The notes beneath the pieces are model-generated. The model saw only the letters and a list, made by a program, of their open reading frames with translations. It was not told the DNA's origin and made no database searches. A stretch of DNA of 64,000 nucleotides. It comes from Kordiimonas aquimaris (lineage in GTDB: Bacteria; Pseudomonadota; Alphaproteobacteria; Sphingomonadales; Kordiimonadaceae). Of the stretch, positions 19,525 to 28,601 are shown piece after piece. A program made the position numbers and the translations under genes. Within the stretch, counting starts at the first letter, position 1, and every line of letters begins with the position of its first letter. The stretch covers positions 411,867 to 475,866 of the forward strand of contig NZ_JAOBPO010000003.1 in the NCBI RefSeq assembly GCF_025574485.1, read 5' to 3'.

Positions 19525-21915
19525 CTAGTCCAGAATAGTTTTCACCTTTTCAGCCAGATCTTTCAGGGTGAAAGGTTTGGGTAAAAATTGAAATTCTTCC
19601 GCTTCAAGGTTTTTGCGGAACATGTCTTCTGCATATCCTGAAACAAAAATAACTGGCAGCTCTGGCCGCGTTTTGCGCGCTGTTTTCACCAATGTTGGCC
19701 CGTCCATGTTCGGCATCACAACATCTGTGATTAACAAATCAATTTTTGCTTCAGATTCATTGAGTATCTCAAGACCCTGCTCACCAGAATCAGCGTCAAG
19801 AACAATGTAACCTTTGTTTTCGAGTGCACGGCGCGCAAACATACGCACAGGGTCTTCATCTTCAACAATCAGTATCGTGCCTTTGCCTGTAAGGTCGCGC
19901 TCGGGCACATCAATGACAGTTTGGTCTTCATTTTCAACCTCAGAACGATCATGTGCTTTGAGAAGTAGAAGGAATGTTGTTCCCGTACCAACTTCAGATT
20001 CCACAAAAACAAACCCGCCAGTTTGTTTAACAATACCATACACCGTAGCCAGACCAAGACCCGTACCCTGCCCCACTTCTTTTGTGGTAAAGAATGGCTC
20101 AAAAATCTTGTTCAAGTTACTCTTGGCAATACCACTACCGTTATCTTCTACCTCAATAAGAACATAGTCCGTAGGCACAACAACATCATAACGATCAATA
20201 AGCGGATCATCTGCCTCCACAAGACGCGTTCTAATTTCCAGCTTGCCTCCTTGCGGCATCGCATCACGCGCATTAACCGCAAGGTTAATTATCACTTGCT
20301 CAAGCTGTCCCTGATCCACCTTCACCGAGGGCAAGTCACGCCCATGAACAACTTTCAATTCGATTGTTTCGCCGATTAATCGTCGAATGAGGTTTGACAA
20401 ATCAGCAAGAACATCCGTTAACATAAGCACACGTGGGCGTAACGTCTGTTGACGCGAAAACGCTAATAATTGACGCACCAAATTCGCCGCCCGGTTTGCA
20501 TTTTGTTTGATTTGAATAATATCAGAAAACGACTGATCACCAGCATCATGTCGCACCAGCAACAAGTCACAAAAGCCGATAATCGCTGTTAGCAGGTTAT
20601 TGAAATCGTGAGCAACACCACCTGCAAGTTGGCCGACTGCCTGCATTTTCTGCGCCTGTACGAACTGACGTTCAAGGCTTTTTTCCTGTGTTGTATCAAC
20701 AAGGTAAAGAATGGCATACCGCGTATTTTCTTTGGCGATTGAAGCAGAGAAAACTTGCCCAACACGTTCAGGTTGCCCGCTGTATACAACATCAAGCGGA
20801 ATAGCGGCTGGCCGGCCATCGTTGGCAAACTTAATTAGCTCGAACAGCGCTTCACGATCTTCTTCCACAACAATGTCAAGAATACTGTCACCCGCATTCA
20901 ACTGACTGGCGGACGGATGTAACTTCAGTGGTTGATTATATTCCTTGACGTTTGCCTGCTCATCAACAACAGCAATAGCGATTGGAGCGGCATCAAATAT
21001 TGGATCAATCAAAAACTCACGCTCAATAGGCACAAGTTTACCATGCATTTGGTCAAGCCTGCGAATAAACCTGAATTGCCCGACTTGCCGGCCCTGCTCT
21101 CGCGCTTGCAGTGGAATGGTGGTTACGTCAACATCAATACGCTGTCGGTCACCAACAATCAGCTTAGTATCCTGCCCTTTCAGTTGCACCCGCGACAGAT
21201 CTTTACCTTCTTCTATATCCAGCCAATCAAGGATTACCTTGTTGGCATAATGAATAGTGCCCTTCACATCTTCCAGAATGATGCCGCATTCCAGTTTTTC
21301 AAAAACAGTCGATGCCCATCCCGAAACCATATTTTTTTCATGACGCAAGCGCGCGCTATCATTCTGCCGCGAAACTTGCCAGACAAGGTGATTGCCAACA
21401 CGCTTGCCTATCAGCGTTAGCTCATCGTCCTCATTAGGGGTAACATTTATTTGCGCAGCAGCATGGCCAGAATGCCGTACGTTATTCAGCAATCCGCTTA
21501 TAGCTTGCCTGCTATCCTCACTTGAAACCATGTCATGAATACGCTGAATTGGTTGATCATTAAGCCGTTCAAAGCCAAGGTTTGCAGCAAGGGTAATACC
21601 ATCAAGCTGCGTTACCAGAACCGCGCGCCTGTCCATCGCAACCAAAGCCTGTAAAAGCTCGCGGTCAACACCATCACCGGATTGGGCAGGTTGCCCGAGC
21701 TGTTTCAACGCACGAATAAGCGTCAATGCGGTAATAATAAGTGTGGCACCACCAACTGTGATGGCAGCAATCTGTCCCCAAAACAAATAAGTGAAAACCG
21801 AAACACCACCTGCACCGATCAGCCCAGACAAAGCCATCGCGAGCAAGCGCAGCCCTGACTTTACTTCATTGTTAACCAGCGCATCCCTTATAGGCTGTGG
21901 TAATTGGCTTTCCAT
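19525..21915 (-). CDS. cckA: Hybrid histidine kinase CckA, cell-cycle regulator
   Basis: A protein of 796 residues. Two membrane spans lie within residues 20-70, two PAS-like domains at about 90-290 and 300-410, then a HisKA domain with the phosphorylated His at about 437 (GGVAHDFNNLLTAI), an ATPase domain (N box NLAVNARDAMP, G boxes GSGIAKSN and GTGLGLATVYG), and a C-terminal receiver with the phospho-Asp in LLITDVVMPNMDG. This layout is characteristic of CckA, which in alphaproteobacteria feeds ChpT and then CtrA. It is next to flagellar genes that CtrA is expected to control. Confidence 0.93.
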   Translation of the reverse strand: MESQLPQPIRDALVNNEVKSGLRLLAMALSGLIGAGGVSVFTYLFWGQIAAITVGGATLIITALTLIRALKQLGQPAQSGDGVDRELLQALVAMDRRAVLVTQLDGITLAANLGFERLNDQPIQRIHDMVSSEDSRQAISGLLNNVRHSGHAAAQINVTPNEDDELTLIGKRVGNHLVWQVSRQNDSARLRHEKNMVSGWASTVFEKLECGIILEDVKGTIHYANKVILDWLDIEEGKDLSRVQLKGQDTKLIVGDRQRIDVDVTTIPLQAREQGRQVGQFRFIRRLDQMHGKLVPIEREFLIDPIFDAAPIAIAVVDEQANVKEYNQPLKLHPSASQLNAGDSILDIVVEEDREALFELIKFANDGRPAAIPLDVVYSGQPERVGQVFSASIAKENTRYAILYLVDTTQEKSLERQFVQAQKMQAVGQLAGGVAHDFNNLLTAIIGFCDLLLVRHDAGDQSFSDIIQIKQNANRAANLVRQLLAFSRQQTLRPRVLMLTDVLADLSNLIRRLIGETIELKVVHGRDLPSVKVDQGQLEQVIINLAVNARDAMPQGGKLEIRTRLVEADDPLIDRYDVVVPTDYVLIEVEDNGSGIAKSNLNKIFEPFFTTKEVGQGTGLGLATVYGIVKQTGGFVFVESEVGTGTTFLLLLKAHDRSEVENEDQTVIDVPERDLTGKGTILIVEDEDPVRMFARRALENKGYIVLDADSGEQGLEILNESEAKIDLLITDVVMPNMDGPTLVKTARKTRPELPVIFVSGYAEDMFRKNLEAEEFQFLPKPFTLKDLAEKVKTILD

Positions 21916-22020
21916 AAACTCTCTTTAATCACTATCGATATTGCTTCATCACATGTTGATAAATTCTACGCGGCTTTAAGCTAAATGGGCAAGCCTCGTA
22001 TTAAGTTTGGCGACATTAAC

Positions 22021-23118
22021 TTATCTCAGCTCCAGCGTGTTTGACTTTCTACCAAGGCCAGCTTTCTGCAGCTTCATAATATAGGTAATCACGCCAGCTA
22101 CTGCCTTATAATGATCAGGCGGAATCTCTTCATCCAGTTCAACGCTGGCATATAGCGCACGTGCCAATGGCGGGTTTTCAATAATAGGAATGTCGTGTTC
22201 TTCCGCCAACCCCCTGATGCGAAGGGCAACATTATCAACGCCTTTGGCAATTAATACAGGCACATCCATATGACCATGTTTATACTCCAGAGCAATCGCA
22301 TAGTGCGTTGGGTTTGTAATAACTACGTCTGCGCGCGGCACAGCAGCCATCATACGCTGTGAATGCCGTTCAAAACGTATTTGGCGCAAACGCGATTTTA
22401 CCTTTGGGTCACCATCGGTTTGTTTACGTTCATCTTTCACTTCTTGCTTGGTCATGCGCAGCTTTTTGATGTGCTGATATTTTTGATAAGAGAAATCAAG
22501 AGCAGCAATGATTGTCATCAGGATCATGACACCAAGCATTACTTTCACTGCCATGATATGAGCCAAACCAACAACATCAATGATTGGCAGCAACATTACC
22601 GTATCCAGACGAGACCGTTCTGGATAGGCAACCAAAAACAGAACTAGTGAAAGGGCCAAAAGCTTGGCAACCGCCTTACCAAATTCCACTGGCATTCTTG
22701 ACGAGCCAAATTTCTTCATACCCTGGAGCGGGTTAATTTTTGACAGGTCCGGTTTTAATTTTTCAAATGTAAAGACGCCAGAGTGCTGAATTCTGTTTCC
22801 AGCCAGAGCGGCAAAGACAAAAACACCAAACGGAATAAGCAACACAAAAAATACATCAAACATCAATGTATTCAATACCTTGAGCGCATTAACCTGCTGG
22901 GTATCAATTTCATGTATGCGACTTAAATAACCAACAAGCGGATCCCGTACACGCGTGACAATAATTGCACCAGCACCAGCAACAACACCTGTTCCAGCAG
23001 CTAACATAAACCAGGTTTTTACTTCCTGACTTTGAGCCACTTCACCTTTTTCAGTTGCCTCCTGAAGTTTTTTCGGGGTGGGTTCTTCGGTTTTTTGAGC
23101 TTCATCTTCGTCAGCCAT
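22021..23118 (-). CDS. flhB: Flagellar export apparatus switch protein FlhB
   Basis: A protein of 365 residues with four membrane spans and a cytoplasmic C-terminal domain. The self-cleavage motif NPTH is intact at residues 269-272; cleavage between Asn and Pro switches export from rod/hook to filament proteins. The N-terminus is the usual charged segment (KTEEPTPKKLQEATEKGEV). It is the last gene of the leftward flagellar operon, starting 3 bases after fliR. Confidence 0.96.
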   Translation of the reverse strand: MADEDEAQKTEEPTPKKLQEATEKGEVAQSQEVKTWFMLAAGTGVVAGAGAIIVTRVRDPLVGYLSRIHEIDTQQVNALKVLNTLMFDVFFVLLIPFGVFVFAALAGNRIQHSGVFTFEKLKPDLSKINPLQGMKKFGSSRMPVEFGKAVAKLLALSLVLFLVAYPERSRLDTVMLLPIIDVVGLAHIMAVKVMLGVMILMTIIAALDFSYQKYQHIKKLRMTKQEVKDERKQTDGDPKVKSRLRQIRFERHSQRMMAAVPRADVVITNPTHYAIALEYKHGHMDVPVLIAKGVDNVALRIRGLAEEHDIPIIENPPLARALYASVELDEEIPPDHYKAVAGVITYIMKLQKAGLGRKSNTLELR

Positions 23119-23121
23119 ACA

Positions 23122-23880
23122 TCACCCTAAATACGACAGGAGATGCTGCTGAAAACGCTCCAAAAACAAACTCATCATGGGGCCAATCAATAGCATCATC
23201 ATTACGAAGCCAATAAAGAGGTTCATCGGCAAACCAATGAAAAACACCTGAAAGCCCTGTATCATCCGCGCCACCAAACCTAGGCTTAAGTTGAAAATCA
23301 ACGAATAGACAATAAACGGCGCAGCCAACTGAAAACCAAGGGCAAAACTATCTGCAACATAGCGCACAATAAGTGCGGCGAAATCCTCATACGGGATAGC
23401 AAGGCCTACAGGAAACTTTATGTAACTGTATGCAAAGCCTTGTATCATCAAATGATGTAAATCCGTGACAACGATCATTGTAATGGCAGTAAGTGACACG
23501 AAAGAAGCAACAATTACACTTTGTGAACCTTGTGCCGGATCAAATGACTGTGCCGCCGCTAAACCGGTTTGGAATGCAATAACCGTTCCCGCTGTGTGCG
23601 TCGCTGAAAGCAATATGCGCGCTGTAAGGGCAAGCATCGAGCCAATGAGCAGCTCTTGTACAAACAAGGTTACCAACCCAAACATGGTTTCCGGCATGGA
23701 AGGTAATGTTCCTGAATGCACCGCGTATATAATGAGTGACAGAATAAAAGCCAGGCTAACACGCACACGCTGCGGGATAGATTGATCCCCGAGGACCGGC
23801 ATCAACATAACTAGCGGCGTCAGGCGCATTAAAACAAGGAGGAAACCAAAGGCTTCTGCTGGTAAAACCTGCCCTAACAC
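23122..23880 (-). CDS. fliR: Flagellar export gate protein FliR
   Basis: A protein of 252 residues with the hydrophobic pattern of FliR, part of the FliPQR export gate in the flagellar basal body. Conserved parts include FGFLLVLMRLTPLVMLMPVLG near the start and the FDPAQGSQS loop. GTG 23880 is used as start, 4 bases after fliQ ends. It lies between fliQ and flhB as in many flagellar operons. Confidence 0.94.
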   Translation of the reverse strand: MLGQVLPAEAFGFLLVLMRLTPLVMLMPVLGDQSIPQRVRVSLAFILSLIIYAVHSGTLPSMPETMFGLVTLFVQELLIGSMLALTARILLSATHTAGTVIAFQTGLAAAQSFDPAQGSQSVIVASFVSLTAITMIVVTDLHHLMIQGFAYSYIKFPVGLAIPYEDFAALIVRYVADSFALGFQLAAPFIVYSLIFNLSLGLVARMIQGFQVFFIGLPMNLFIGFVMMMLLIGPMMSLFLERFQQHLLSYLG

Positions 23881-23884
23881 TTCT

Positions 23885-24151
23885 TTATCCGCCTGTGATA
23901 ATGCGCTCGGAAATCCGCTGCATTAGATCAGCCATATTACGGCCCATAAATGGGAAGGTCACAAGCAATGCAATGAAAACCGCTATAATCTTGGGAACAA
24001 ACGTCAGGGTCATTTCCTGCAACTGCGTAACGGTTTGAAAAAGTGCAATCGCAAGGCCCACAATAAGACCAACTGCAAGTATAGGTCCAGATGTAGAGAT
24101 TAGAGTGACAAGAGCGTCACGTGCAACATCAAGTACCTCAGGCCCAGTCAT
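23885..24151 (-). CDS. fliQ: Flagellar export gate protein FliQ
   Basis: A protein of 88 residues with two membrane hairpin spans, the standard FliQ size. The family motif GLIVGLAIALFQTVTQLQEMTL is nearly all present (quoted part shortened: VGLAIALFQTVTQLQE). A good ribosome site (GGAGAAG) precedes the ATG. It is one of the FliPQR export gate subunits. Confidence 0.95.
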   Translation of the reverse strand: MTGPEVLDVARDALVTLISTSGPILAVGLIVGLAIALFQTVTQLQEMTLTFVPKIIAVFIALLVTFPFMGRNMADLMQRISERIITGG

Positions 24152-24204
24152 TGTTGCATCTTCTCCAATCTTGCATACGCTGTCAGCGTAATGGCACTAA
24201 TGCC

Positions 24205-24528
24205 CTAGATTGGCATTTTCAGAATATCGTTATACGCCGATAAAACCTTATCGCGCACAGTGACCACAGTTTCAACTACCATTTCAGCATTAGACACTGC
24301 AGTGGCAACATCAACAATATCAGATTGCCCTGTCAAAGCCTGAGCACTTGTTACCTCAAGGTTAGTAGTTGTTGCCTTAACATCACCGATAGAATCGCTC
24401 ACAAGTGATGCAAATGCGGACTCACCGCTTGCACCGTCCGCGCCGTCACGCGGACCCGCTAAACCATTTTGCAATTGCTTGGATGCTTGTGAATATGCGT
24501 TTACAGCATCAAGTTGTTTTATGTTCAC
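24205..24528 (-). CDS. fliE: Flagellar hook-basal body protein FliE
   Basis: A protein of 107 residues. The C-terminal half is helical and matches FliE (VSNAEMVVETVVTVRDKVLS, then AYNDILKMPI). FliE links the MS ring and the proximal rod. The start is GTG 24528 with GGGGA upstream, 11 bases after flgC ends. Confidence 0.93.
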   Translation of the reverse strand: MNIKQLDAVNAYSQASKQLQNGLAGPRDGADGASGESAFASLVSDSIGDVKATTTNLEVTSAQALTGQSDIVDVATAVSNAEMVVETVVTVRDKVLSAYNDILKMPI

Positions 24529-24539
24529 CTGCTATCCCC

Positions 24540-24947
24540 TTAACGTAGTAAATCGAGTGTCATGGTTGCCATACGGCGGCTAGCTTCCATTGCATTCAAA
24601 TTTGATTGATAAGTACGCTGCGCTTGTTGCATGTCCATCATTTCAATCAAACCGTTTACGTTCGATTCCTTGATGTAACCTGAGGCATCAGCGGCCGGAT
24701 TACCGGGGTCATACTTCTTGGTAAAATCTTTTTGGTCAAACTCGATACCACCAACCTTCACAAGCTCTACACCGTTTGCACGGTCCATCTCGGTTTGGAA
24801 TGTAATGATCTTGCGGCGATACGGATCAGCACCCGGTTCTGTTGCAACAGAATTCTGGTTTGCAATATTTTCCGAGATCACACGCATACGCACTGATTGT
24901 GCGCGCAAGCCTGATGCAGACGCCATCATTGCTTTTTGAAGGTCCAT
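24540..24947 (-). CDS. flgC: Flagellar basal-body rod protein FlgC
   Basis: A protein of 135 residues with the rod/hook family N-terminal motif SGLRAQSVRMRVISENIANQ and the C-terminal helix AQRTYQSNLNAMEASRRM. FlgC is a proximal rod subunit. It is second in the operon flgB-flgC-fliE-fliQ-fliR-flhB. Confidence 0.95.
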   Translation of the reverse strand: MDLQKAMMASASGLRAQSVRMRVISENIANQNSVATEPGADPYRRKIITFQTEMDRANGVELVKVGGIEFDQKDFTKKYDPGNPAADASGYIKESNVNGLIEMMDMQQAQRTYQSNLNAMEASRRMATMTLDLLR

Positions 24948-24997
24948 AACCTGTTCCCTTACACAGCTAAACTGCGTTCTCTCAGCATAGCCGCTTT

Positions 24998-25429
24998 CTA
25001 GCGACCACCACCACGACCCAAGGCTATTTTCAACAGCCCCATATTCTTTTTGTAAAGATTAACCATCATGCCATATTCCATTTGGTTATCGGCTACGCGG
25101 ATCATCTCTTCCTCAAGAACCACTGTGTTACCCGTTGGTGATTCTTCAGCATCTTTATCTTCAACAATATCAGCCTTGTCAGCCATGCCGCCACCAGCCG
25201 TCATATGGCCAGCTTGCGACGCCCGCATGTTCATAGAAGGCTTTACAGATTTAGAAGAGCCAGACAAGTCATCAACAAGACCAGAAAAATCTTGGCGCTC
25301 CAGCTTTTGGCCTTTGTATCCCGGTGTGTCTGCATTGGCCACATTCTGGCTGAGCACGCTTTGGTTGCTGTGCAACCATTGCATCCGCTTTTTCATTGCA
25401 GCCATTAATGGAATTGACGTCAGGTCCAT
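24998..25429 (-). CDS. flgB: Flagellar basal-body rod protein FlgB
   Basis: A protein of 143 residues from ATG 25429 (MDLTSIPLMAAMKKRMQWL), chosen because ACGAGAG precedes it and the family starts here; the longer frame to 25507 adds residues of no known match. The rod signature SQNVANADTPGYKGQ is present, and the C-terminal helix (MEYGMMVNLYKKNMGLLKIA) follows. It is the first gene of the leftward flagellar operon. Confidence 0.94.
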   Translation of the reverse strand: MDLTSIPLMAAMKKRMQWLHSNQSVLSQNVANADTPGYKGQKLERQDFSGLVDDLSGSSKSVKPSMNMRASQAGHMTAGGGMADKADIVEDKDAEESPTGNTVVLEEEMIRVADNQMEYGMMVNLYKKNMGLLKIALGRGGGR

Positions 25430-25520
25430 AAATCTCTCGTTTAATGCGAGTTTATTGTCAATGGTGTCTATCACCACAATTCCGGTATTATTACTCAAAT
25501 TTACCATGCAACAATTAGGG

Positions 25521-25535
25521 TTAACAAATTCCTAA
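25521..25535. promoter_or_regulatory. CtrA-like binding site between divergent flagellar operons
   Basis: TTAA at 25521-25524 and CTAA at 25532-25535, 7 bases apart, is one mismatch from the CtrA consensus TTAA-N7-TTAA. It lies 91 bases upstream of flgB and 74 bases upstream of the FlhB-like gene. CtrA controls early flagellar genes in Caulobacter, and cckA is nearby; the role here is inferred. Confidence 0.45.
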
Positions 25536-25609
25536 CGCAGATAACTTTTATTCACGAAAAATTACGCCAAATGCTTGCATTTGTAGGAATTTTGACGCTG
25601 AATGCCCGC

Positions 25610-25990
25610 ATGGAAAACGAGAAAGATACAGCGCCTGAAGTAACCAAGGCCATCGCAGTTAAAGGCAGCAGCGGTGATACAGGCGCACCACCAAAGATTA
25701 TAGCCAAAGGCGAAGGCCTGTTGGCGGAACGGCTGCTGGACATTGCTTTTGCTGAAGGCGTGAAGGTCAGGAAGGACAAAGACCTGACCGAACTTCTGGA
25801 TGCGTTTGACGTGGAAAGCCCCGTGCCGCTTGAGGCATTGCATGCTGTTTCACTAATCCTTGAGCGTGTGTACAAAGAAAACCAAACCATGGCTGGTGAT
25901 CAAGACGATGACACACCCGTTGGCGCCCAAAAAGAAACAACCATTGACGGCGTCTCCCGCAACATCTCACCTGATGGGGCAGGCAAATGA
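25610..25990 (+). CDS. FlhB C-terminal-like protein (FhlB type) without NPTH
   Basis: About 126 residues. The section from KAIAVKG to ILERVYKEN resembles the cytoplasmic domain of FlhB after its cleavage site (compare IAKG in both, then A...I...A...V, and the P..AV..I end). There are no membrane spans and no NPTH motif. ATG 25610 fits the family start; in-frame starts at 25592 (TTG) and 25571 (ATG) would add a hydrophobic stretch and have no convincing ribosome site. Its stop overlaps the fliO start by 4 bases, so it belongs to the fliO-fliP group. A similar short protein is known as FhlB/YlqH in other bacteria. Its role in substrate switching is unproven. Confidence 0.8.
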   Translation: MENEKDTAPEVTKAIAVKGSSGDTGAPPKIIAKGEGLLAERLLDIAFAEGVKVRKDKDLTELLDAFDVESPVPLEALHAVSLILERVYKENQTMAGDQDDDTPVGAQKETTIDGVSRNISPDGAGK

Positions 25991-26298
25991 CTGCTGAAAT
26001 TTTCAATGCCTTCGCTGCACTTGTTTTTGTGCTTGGCCTGCTCGGCCTATTTGCATGGGGTGTCCGGCGGTTTGGTTTCATACCGGGCCAGCCCGCACTC
26101 AACCGCAAAACCAAAGAGCTTGAGATTATTGAAACCAAGATGGTAGATGCCCGCAACAAGCTGCTGGTCGCGCGCTGGCGCGGTACAGACTATCTGCTGG
26201 CTTCCGGTCCGGATGGTATTAAGCGCATCGACGAACAAAAGGCACAAAAGCAACCAATTGCTGACACTGTGAGCAGGACTATTGATAATGAACGCTAA
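25987..26298 (+). CDS. fliO: Flagellar biosynthesis protein FliO
   Basis: A protein of 103 residues with one N-terminal membrane span (residues 10-28) and a small cytoplasmic domain (IETKMVDARNKLLVARWRG, then DYLLASGPDG) typical of FliO. FliO assists assembly of the FliP ring. The start overlaps the preceding gene by 4 bases, and its end overlaps the fliP start. Confidence 0.9.
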   Translation: MTAEIFNAFAALVFVLGLLGLFAWGVRRFGFIPGQPALNRKTKELEIIETKMVDARNKLLVARWRGTDYLLASGPDGIKRIDEQKAQKQPIADTVSRTIDNER

Positions 26299-27127
26299 TA
26301 TGGCACCTAAAACACCTTTTGAGCAGATGGTGTGTTCTGCGAAGGCTATGTTTTCGAAACGAACTTTGCTGAAGGTTGCCTTGTTCATGGCGCCGCTTGC
26401 TGTTGCCCTTACCATGTTTGGTGCTGGCGAGGCTGTCGCACAGTCCCTTAATCTGGATTTGGGCGAAGAAGGCACACTGTCAGGTCGTGTCGTGCAGATG
26501 ATCCTGCTGCTGACTGTGTTGAGCCTCGCACCTAGCATATTGGTGATGATGACCAGCTTCACGCGCATGATCATTGTGTTTTCACTGCTACGAAGTGCAA
26601 TGGGAACGCAGCAAAGCCCGCCAAACATTGTGTTGGTTTCCCTGTCATTGTTCCTGACAGCTTATGTGATGGCCCCTACGCTCACGTCCGCTTGGGAAGC
26701 CGGCATTGAACCATTGATGAATCAGGAAATTGACGAAGTTGAAGCCTTCAACCGTGCCTCTGTTCCGATGAAAAACTTTATGCTCGCACATGTGCGCTCG
26801 GAAGACCTTGCTTTGTTTGTTGATATGGGCGGCGGAGATTCGCAGAATACAGTCGTAGATGACATTCCGCTGCTAACCGTAGTACCAGCCTTCATGATAA
26901 GCGAGATCAGGCGCGCGTTCGAGATTGGCTTCCTGCTTTACGTACCGTTTATTGTGATTGATATGGTTGTGGCATCCATCCTGATGTCGATGGGTATGAT
27001 GATGCTACCACCGGTAATGATCGCCATGCCGTTTAAGCTGATATTCTTCGTGCTGGTTGATGGCTGGAATTTGGTTGTTGGCTCACTTGTGCAAAGCTTC
27101 GGCACCCCACCGCCGGGAGCGGGCTAA
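26288..27127 (+). CDS. fliP: Flagellar export gate protein FliP
   Basis: A protein of 279 residues from ATG 26288, with GCAGGA upstream; a TTG six bases earlier is less likely. It begins with a cleavable signal sequence ending AVAQS, as usual for FliP. Family motifs MMTSFTRMIIVFSLLRSAMG and VPAFMISEIRRAFEIGF are intact, with four membrane spans. FliP forms the core ring of the export gate. No flagellar gene follows on this strand. Confidence 0.95.
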   Translation: MNANMAPKTPFEQMVCSAKAMFSKRTLLKVALFMAPLAVALTMFGAGEAVAQSLNLDLGEEGTLSGRVVQMILLLTVLSLAPSILVMMTSFTRMIIVFSLLRSAMGTQQSPPNIVLVSLSLFLTAYVMAPTLTSAWEAGIEPLMNQEIDEVEAFNRASVPMKNFMLAHVRSEDLALFVDMGGGDSQNTVVDDIPLLTVVPAFMISEIRRAFEIGFLLYVPFIVIDMVVASILMSMGMMMLPPVMIAMPFKLIFFVLVDGWNLVVGSLVQSFGTPPPGAG

Positions 27128-27132
27128 GTTAA

Positions 27133-27483
27133 TTAAATATTCAATAGTATGCGGCAAGCCTCATCAGCTAAATCTGAATATGACTTATAATGATAAAGTG
27201 TTGGATTAGCTAACATAGTTATGATCTCAGAAATTGTATCTTTATGTTCATCTTCAAAACCAATCTGATCGCGACATTCAATTGCATTACTCCACCATTC
27301 AATGTCCTTGGCCTTGATCTTGCCGTTTTGGTACCTTTGCAAAACATTGTTAGTCACACTGACTGTCAGCATGAGCAATTCATCATCAGAGTCCCAACTT
27401 ATTACTCTTAAGTTAGCCTCTATTTGAACACGAGGTTTAGAGAATTCGATTAAACCAACTAGAACCTCAATTTCTTTATTCAT
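27133..27483 (-). CDS. Hypothetical protein (116 aa)
   Basis: A small acidic, probably helical protein I do not recognise. Notable segments are IEWWSNAIECRDQIGFED near the middle and YSDLADEACRILLNI at the end. There is no signal peptide or membrane span. The gene is more AT-rich than its neighbours. Its start overlaps the end of the lactonase gene by 8 bases, with GAAGG before the ATG, so it may be translated from the same transcript. The style resembles small orphan proteins of immunity type, but nothing in the sequence proves this. Confidence 0.65.
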   Translation of the reverse strand: MNKEIEVLVGLIEFSKPRVQIEANLRVISWDSDDELLMLTVSVTNNVLQRYQNGKIKAKDIEWWSNAIECRDQIGFEDEHKDTISEIITMLANPTLYHYKSYSDLADEACRILLNI

Positions 27484-28552
27484 ACACCTTCAACACTAAA
27501 GTTTTCAGTCGCCCGATTTGCGGTGCCTCTAAGCTGCCAAGATACAGCGTATCACCCACCTGCTCCACTGACGTGATCATATAAACATTCTCGCCGTTCG
27601 GGTCGTGATATGCATGGGTCACGTCGCCTTGTTCATTCAGGCCCACGATCATACCGCGATGAATAGCCGATGGCTGCATCCACACTGGCAGTTTAGCGAT
27701 CAGTTTCTTCACGAATGGCTTGGTATGCAGGTTATCAATATCCGGGTTGCGCGGTGATGGCAGCGCCAGCCAGAACGTGCCTTTTCGGTTGGACGAAATA
27801 CCGTCCGGAAACCCCGGCAGATTATCAATGAATATATCGCTAGCACCAGCCTTCTCACCTTTTAGCCAATAGCGTGTCACACGGTACCGCGCGGTCTCAT
27901 TCACCAGCACAAAATCTTCCTTCTGCGACAACGCAATGCCGTTCGCGAAATACAGATTATCCAACAACATGTCAGTTACGCCAGTTGCAGGGTCATGCAC
28001 CAGTAAGCGACCATGTGGTCTGCCTTCGATAAGATCAAGGCGGTACTGTGGTTGGTTGTATGTGTCACTGGCGTCAGAGAAGTAAATTTTGCCATCAGAG
28101 GCAATGTCCAAATCATCAGCAAACACAAATGGTCTGCCACCATGCTCTGTCGCCAACACTGTGACGGCACCGCTTGAATCTATGGACAATAAGCCTTTCC
28201 ATGCGTCAGCGACAATCAGGTTTCCCTCAGCATCAAAATGCAACCCAAGTGGGCGTCCGCCTTCAATATTAGCAAACGTTTCTTGCCCGCTACCATCGTT
28301 ATCCATGCGGACAATCCGGCCATCATGCAGGCCGCCGTATATGCGCCCCTGCGCATCAACAGCCACATCTTCAGGGCCTGCACCGTCGGTTATCGGCAAA
28401 GTTTCAGCGCTTAGCAGTACGTCATTTTCAGCAAACAGACCGATGAAGCCTTCACTAACTGGTGGTTCATATGACACAGGGTCAATTGTAACTGTGCCAA
28501 ACCAAAACCATGCTGCACCAACAAACAACAGCCCAACAATCCACTTAAACAT
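27476..28552 (-). CDS. SMP-30/gluconolactonase family, strictosidine-synthase-like hydrolase
   Basis: A protein of 358 residues with one N-terminal membrane anchor (residues 4-20) and a six-blade propeller facing the periplasm. Visible blade motifs are GPEDVAVDAQGRIYGG, RPLGLHFDAEGNLIVAD, DDLDIASDGKIYFSD and LPGFPDGISSNRKGTFW, with acidic and Asn residues that bind a divalent metal in this fold. The pattern is closest to the APMAP/strictosidine synthase-like branch, usually lactonases or arylesterases. The substrate is unknown. Confidence 0.82.
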   Translation of the reverse strand: MFKWIVGLLFVGAAWFWFGTVTIDPVSYEPPVSEGFIGLFAENDVLLSAETLPITDGAGPEDVAVDAQGRIYGGLHDGRIVRMDNDGSGQETFANIEGGRPLGLHFDAEGNLIVADAWKGLLSIDSSGAVTVLATEHGGRPFVFADDLDIASDGKIYFSDASDTYNQPQYRLDLIEGRPHGRLLVHDPATGVTDMLLDNLYFANGIALSQKEDFVLVNETARYRVTRYWLKGEKAGASDIFIDNLPGFPDGISSNRKGTFWLALPSPRNPDIDNLHTKPFVKKLIAKLPVWMQPSAIHRGMIVGLNEQGDVTHAYHDPNGENVYMITSVEQVGDTLYLGSLEAPQIGRLKTLVLKVYE

Positions 28553-28601
28553 ATATTTTCCCGATCTTATTCACGAGCAATCAAAACGCGCCTCGCATGA
28601 T

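Noticed and set aside
25552-25890. 112-residue minus-strand frame
   Set aside because: Antisense to the FlhB-like gene and Ser-rich in the manner of shadow frames.
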